Shown in pieces: positions 62,478-64,000 of a stretch of 64,000 nucleotides of DNA (position 1 is its first letter; every line of letters starts with the position of its first letter). The translations under genes and the position numbers were made by a program. The notes under the pieces were generated by a model that ran no database searches, was not told the DNA's origin, and worked only from the letters and a program-made list of their open reading frames with translations. The DNA is from Hippopus hippopus. Lineage: Eukaryota; Mollusca; Bivalvia; Cardiida; Cardiidae. The DNA is taken from positions 31,852,129 through 31,916,128 of the forward strand of contig OX328109.1 of assembly GCA_946811185.2 (NCBI GenBank). Reading direction: 5' to 3'.

Positions 62478-64000
62478 ACAGTGTGGAAATCCCAGAAAAT
62501 AATGTCACAAGTGGCTAAAAAAGACTGAAAACTCTTTCAGTAACAACTGATTTCTATTGCTTAAATCAAACAAAGGGAACTGAATTTTATTTTTTTTTCT
62601 ATCTCTTCATACGGCGACAAGAAACCCAGTTACATTGACTACCAACTCACGTGCCAGTTATGCGCCCGCGGAAACATGAAAAATCAACTTACTGCACATT
62701 CCATAGCAGACGACACCTGTTGCTTAAGTCAAATATAGGGAACAAGTTTTTTTCCTTTTCTCTTACTAGGGCCATTGAATTGGTTACGATGACTATTCCA
62801 CCCATGCGTGACCATTACGTGCTGCGCATAAAATCATAAAATCAACTTGGACACTTTCGGAGGCAACTGATACCTTTTGCACAAATCAAAGAAAGGTAAA
62901 CCAAATTCGTTTTCTTACCAGGATCACGAAAAACATTGAACCAATTTTGGTGACCGCGTGAGTCATAAGTCGATTTTATGTTTAACCACTGCGCAAAAAC
63001 ATAGATTCAGAAGCAACTGGTTGCTGTTGCATAAACTTTTTCCAATAAGAAATCTTGTTCTTGTTTGAAGAATTTAGAAATAGGCCAATGAAAAACAATA
63101 AGATGTAAGAATAACTAATAATAAAAACAGATAAAATGGCAAAGTTGGGGATTCAACCTCTGACCATCAGGACCCAAAAATGGTCTTGGTGCAGGGGTCT
63201 AACCCTCTTTGCCATTGAATAGGCTGAAATGACCCGAAGAATTAACATAGATATACAGAGATTTCCCCCCCTTCCAATCAGCCAATCAAATCTCAGGCCT
63301 CTCTTAAATTATCCAATCACAGAAACTTTTAGAAAATCAAAATGGCGTCCAATCAGCCAATGAAATCTCAGCTTTCTCTTCAAATTATCCAATCAGAAAA
63401 GCTTTGAGAAAATCAAAATTGCGCCCAATCAGCCAATCAAATCGCAGACACACCTCCACAATCATCCAATCAGAAAGCTTTGAGCCATTTGAAATGGCGC
63501 CCGAAAATATCGGTAGAAAACAGTGAACAAAAATCGGCATAAAAGTGGATTTTATGTCTTCTTTGAAGGCTGTTATGCAGTCCTTGGCAAACTGCCATGC
63601 ATGCACCCTCCACACATGCCAGATTTCACTGAAAATGGGCGAAAATTTACGAAAACAGGGTGACAGAAGACCTTGGTTTGGTGCCTTCTAGCACCTTGCA
63701 AGAGTCACTTCCCCTGATCCCTTAATCCCTTGATTCGATTTGCTTTTCTAATTCAGGCCAACTCCAATACTGCACATTGATACTTTGAATATGCTAAGAT
63801 GATCAATGTACAGTGTAGAATCCCCAGAAAATAATGTCACAAGTGGCTAAAATAGACTGAAAACTTTTTCAGTAGCAGCTGCTTCCTATTGCGTAAATCA
63901 AACAAAGGGAACTAAATTTTTATTTTTTTTTAATCTCTTTGTACCGTGACAAGAAACCAAGTTACGTTGACTACCGTCTCATACATGCCAGTTACGCACC
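62478..64000 (+). repeat. HOR unit 23 (partial at window end)
   Basis: C 62478-62787, complete linker 62788-63809, and the first 191 bp of B (63810-64000). It follows unit 21 closely at +6271 bp, including CCCAAAAATGGTC, CAGAAACTTTTAG and AAAACTTTTTCAG. The linker has TATCGGTA in place of the TATCGATA palindrome found in every other copy I checked. Confidence 0.9.

Larger units (their letters stand above)
1..64000 (+). repeat. Continuous higher-order-repeat satellite array
   Basis: The entire window is one head-to-tail satellite array interrupted by a single 489-bp insert. Every HOR unit has the order C monomer, linker, B monomer, k A monomers, and all are on the same strand. Unit lengths are 1696 + 369k (k = 0-6) to within a few bases; the few larger departures are explained by the insert and by one 76-bp deletion. 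T-run length changes account for the one- or two-base differences. Copies of the linker look nearly identical, while monomers within one unit differ more from each other, as expected when the HOR unit is the homogenised unit. Satellites of this design are typical of centromeric or other heterochromatic blocks in eukaryotes, but nothing here proves a centromere. Neither end of the array is in the window. Confidence 0.97.

Noticed and set aside
1..64000. CRISPR array
   Set aside because: Repeats are hundreds of bases long and contiguous, with no short repeat-unique spacer alternation.
1..64000. CENP-B box as evidence for a centromere
   Set aside because: I looked for TTCGNNNNANNCGGG on both strands of the monomers and linker. 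TTTCGGAGG and CCCGCGAAAAC come closest but do not fit.

Overview
The whole 64-kb window is one continuous satellite DNA array from a eukaryote, very probably an invertebrate animal. I found no protein-coding gene, rRNA, functional tRNA or CRISPR array. The sequence is AT-rich by eye, full of T tracts, and almost every base belongs to a few repeat types that recur from the first base to the last, all in the same orientation.

Layout. The array is a higher-order repeat (HOR). Each HOR unit runs, on the + strand: a C monomer (about 309 bp, opening ACAGTGTGGAAATCC), a linker of about 1022 bp, a B monomer (365 bp), then k copies of an A monomer (369 bp). k takes values 0 to 6, so unit length is 1696 + 369k bp. 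I count 22 complete units and one partial unit at the right end, with 23 linkers, 23 C monomers and 68 A monomers. The monomers, and the first 300 bp of the linker, are themselves built from a diverged subunit of about 150-200 bp. The sequence therefore has three nested levels: about 185 bp, 369 bp and 1.7-3.9 kb.

Linker. It carries a 75-79 bp tandem triplication with nine same-strand CCAAT boxes of NF-Y type, two ATGGCG motifs, an exact TATCGATA palindrome, and an 82-bp palindrome with tRNA-like features. This is a promoter-like motif collection repeated 23 times inside a satellite. Any function is inference.

Foreign DNA. The only sequence that is not satellite is a 489-bp insert at 12904-13392. 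It is flanked by a 14-bp target-site duplication and ends in CATCATCAT. It looks like a SINE or 5'-truncated LINE. From memory its 5' region resembles dispersed elements of molluscan genomes, which is the only lineage hint and a weak one.

History. Shared private variants show nested block duplications with offsets of about 3.17, 3.91, 4.50, 4.87, 6.27, 9.15, 10.11 and 13.29 kb, each a sum of whole HOR units. Chimeric monomers, a lost B monomer, doubled B monomers and one linker lacking a 76-bp subrepeat record individual unequal exchanges. Two linker subfamilies divide the array near 31 kb. Many variable sites are CpG sites found as CG, TG and CA, which points to germline cytosine methylation.
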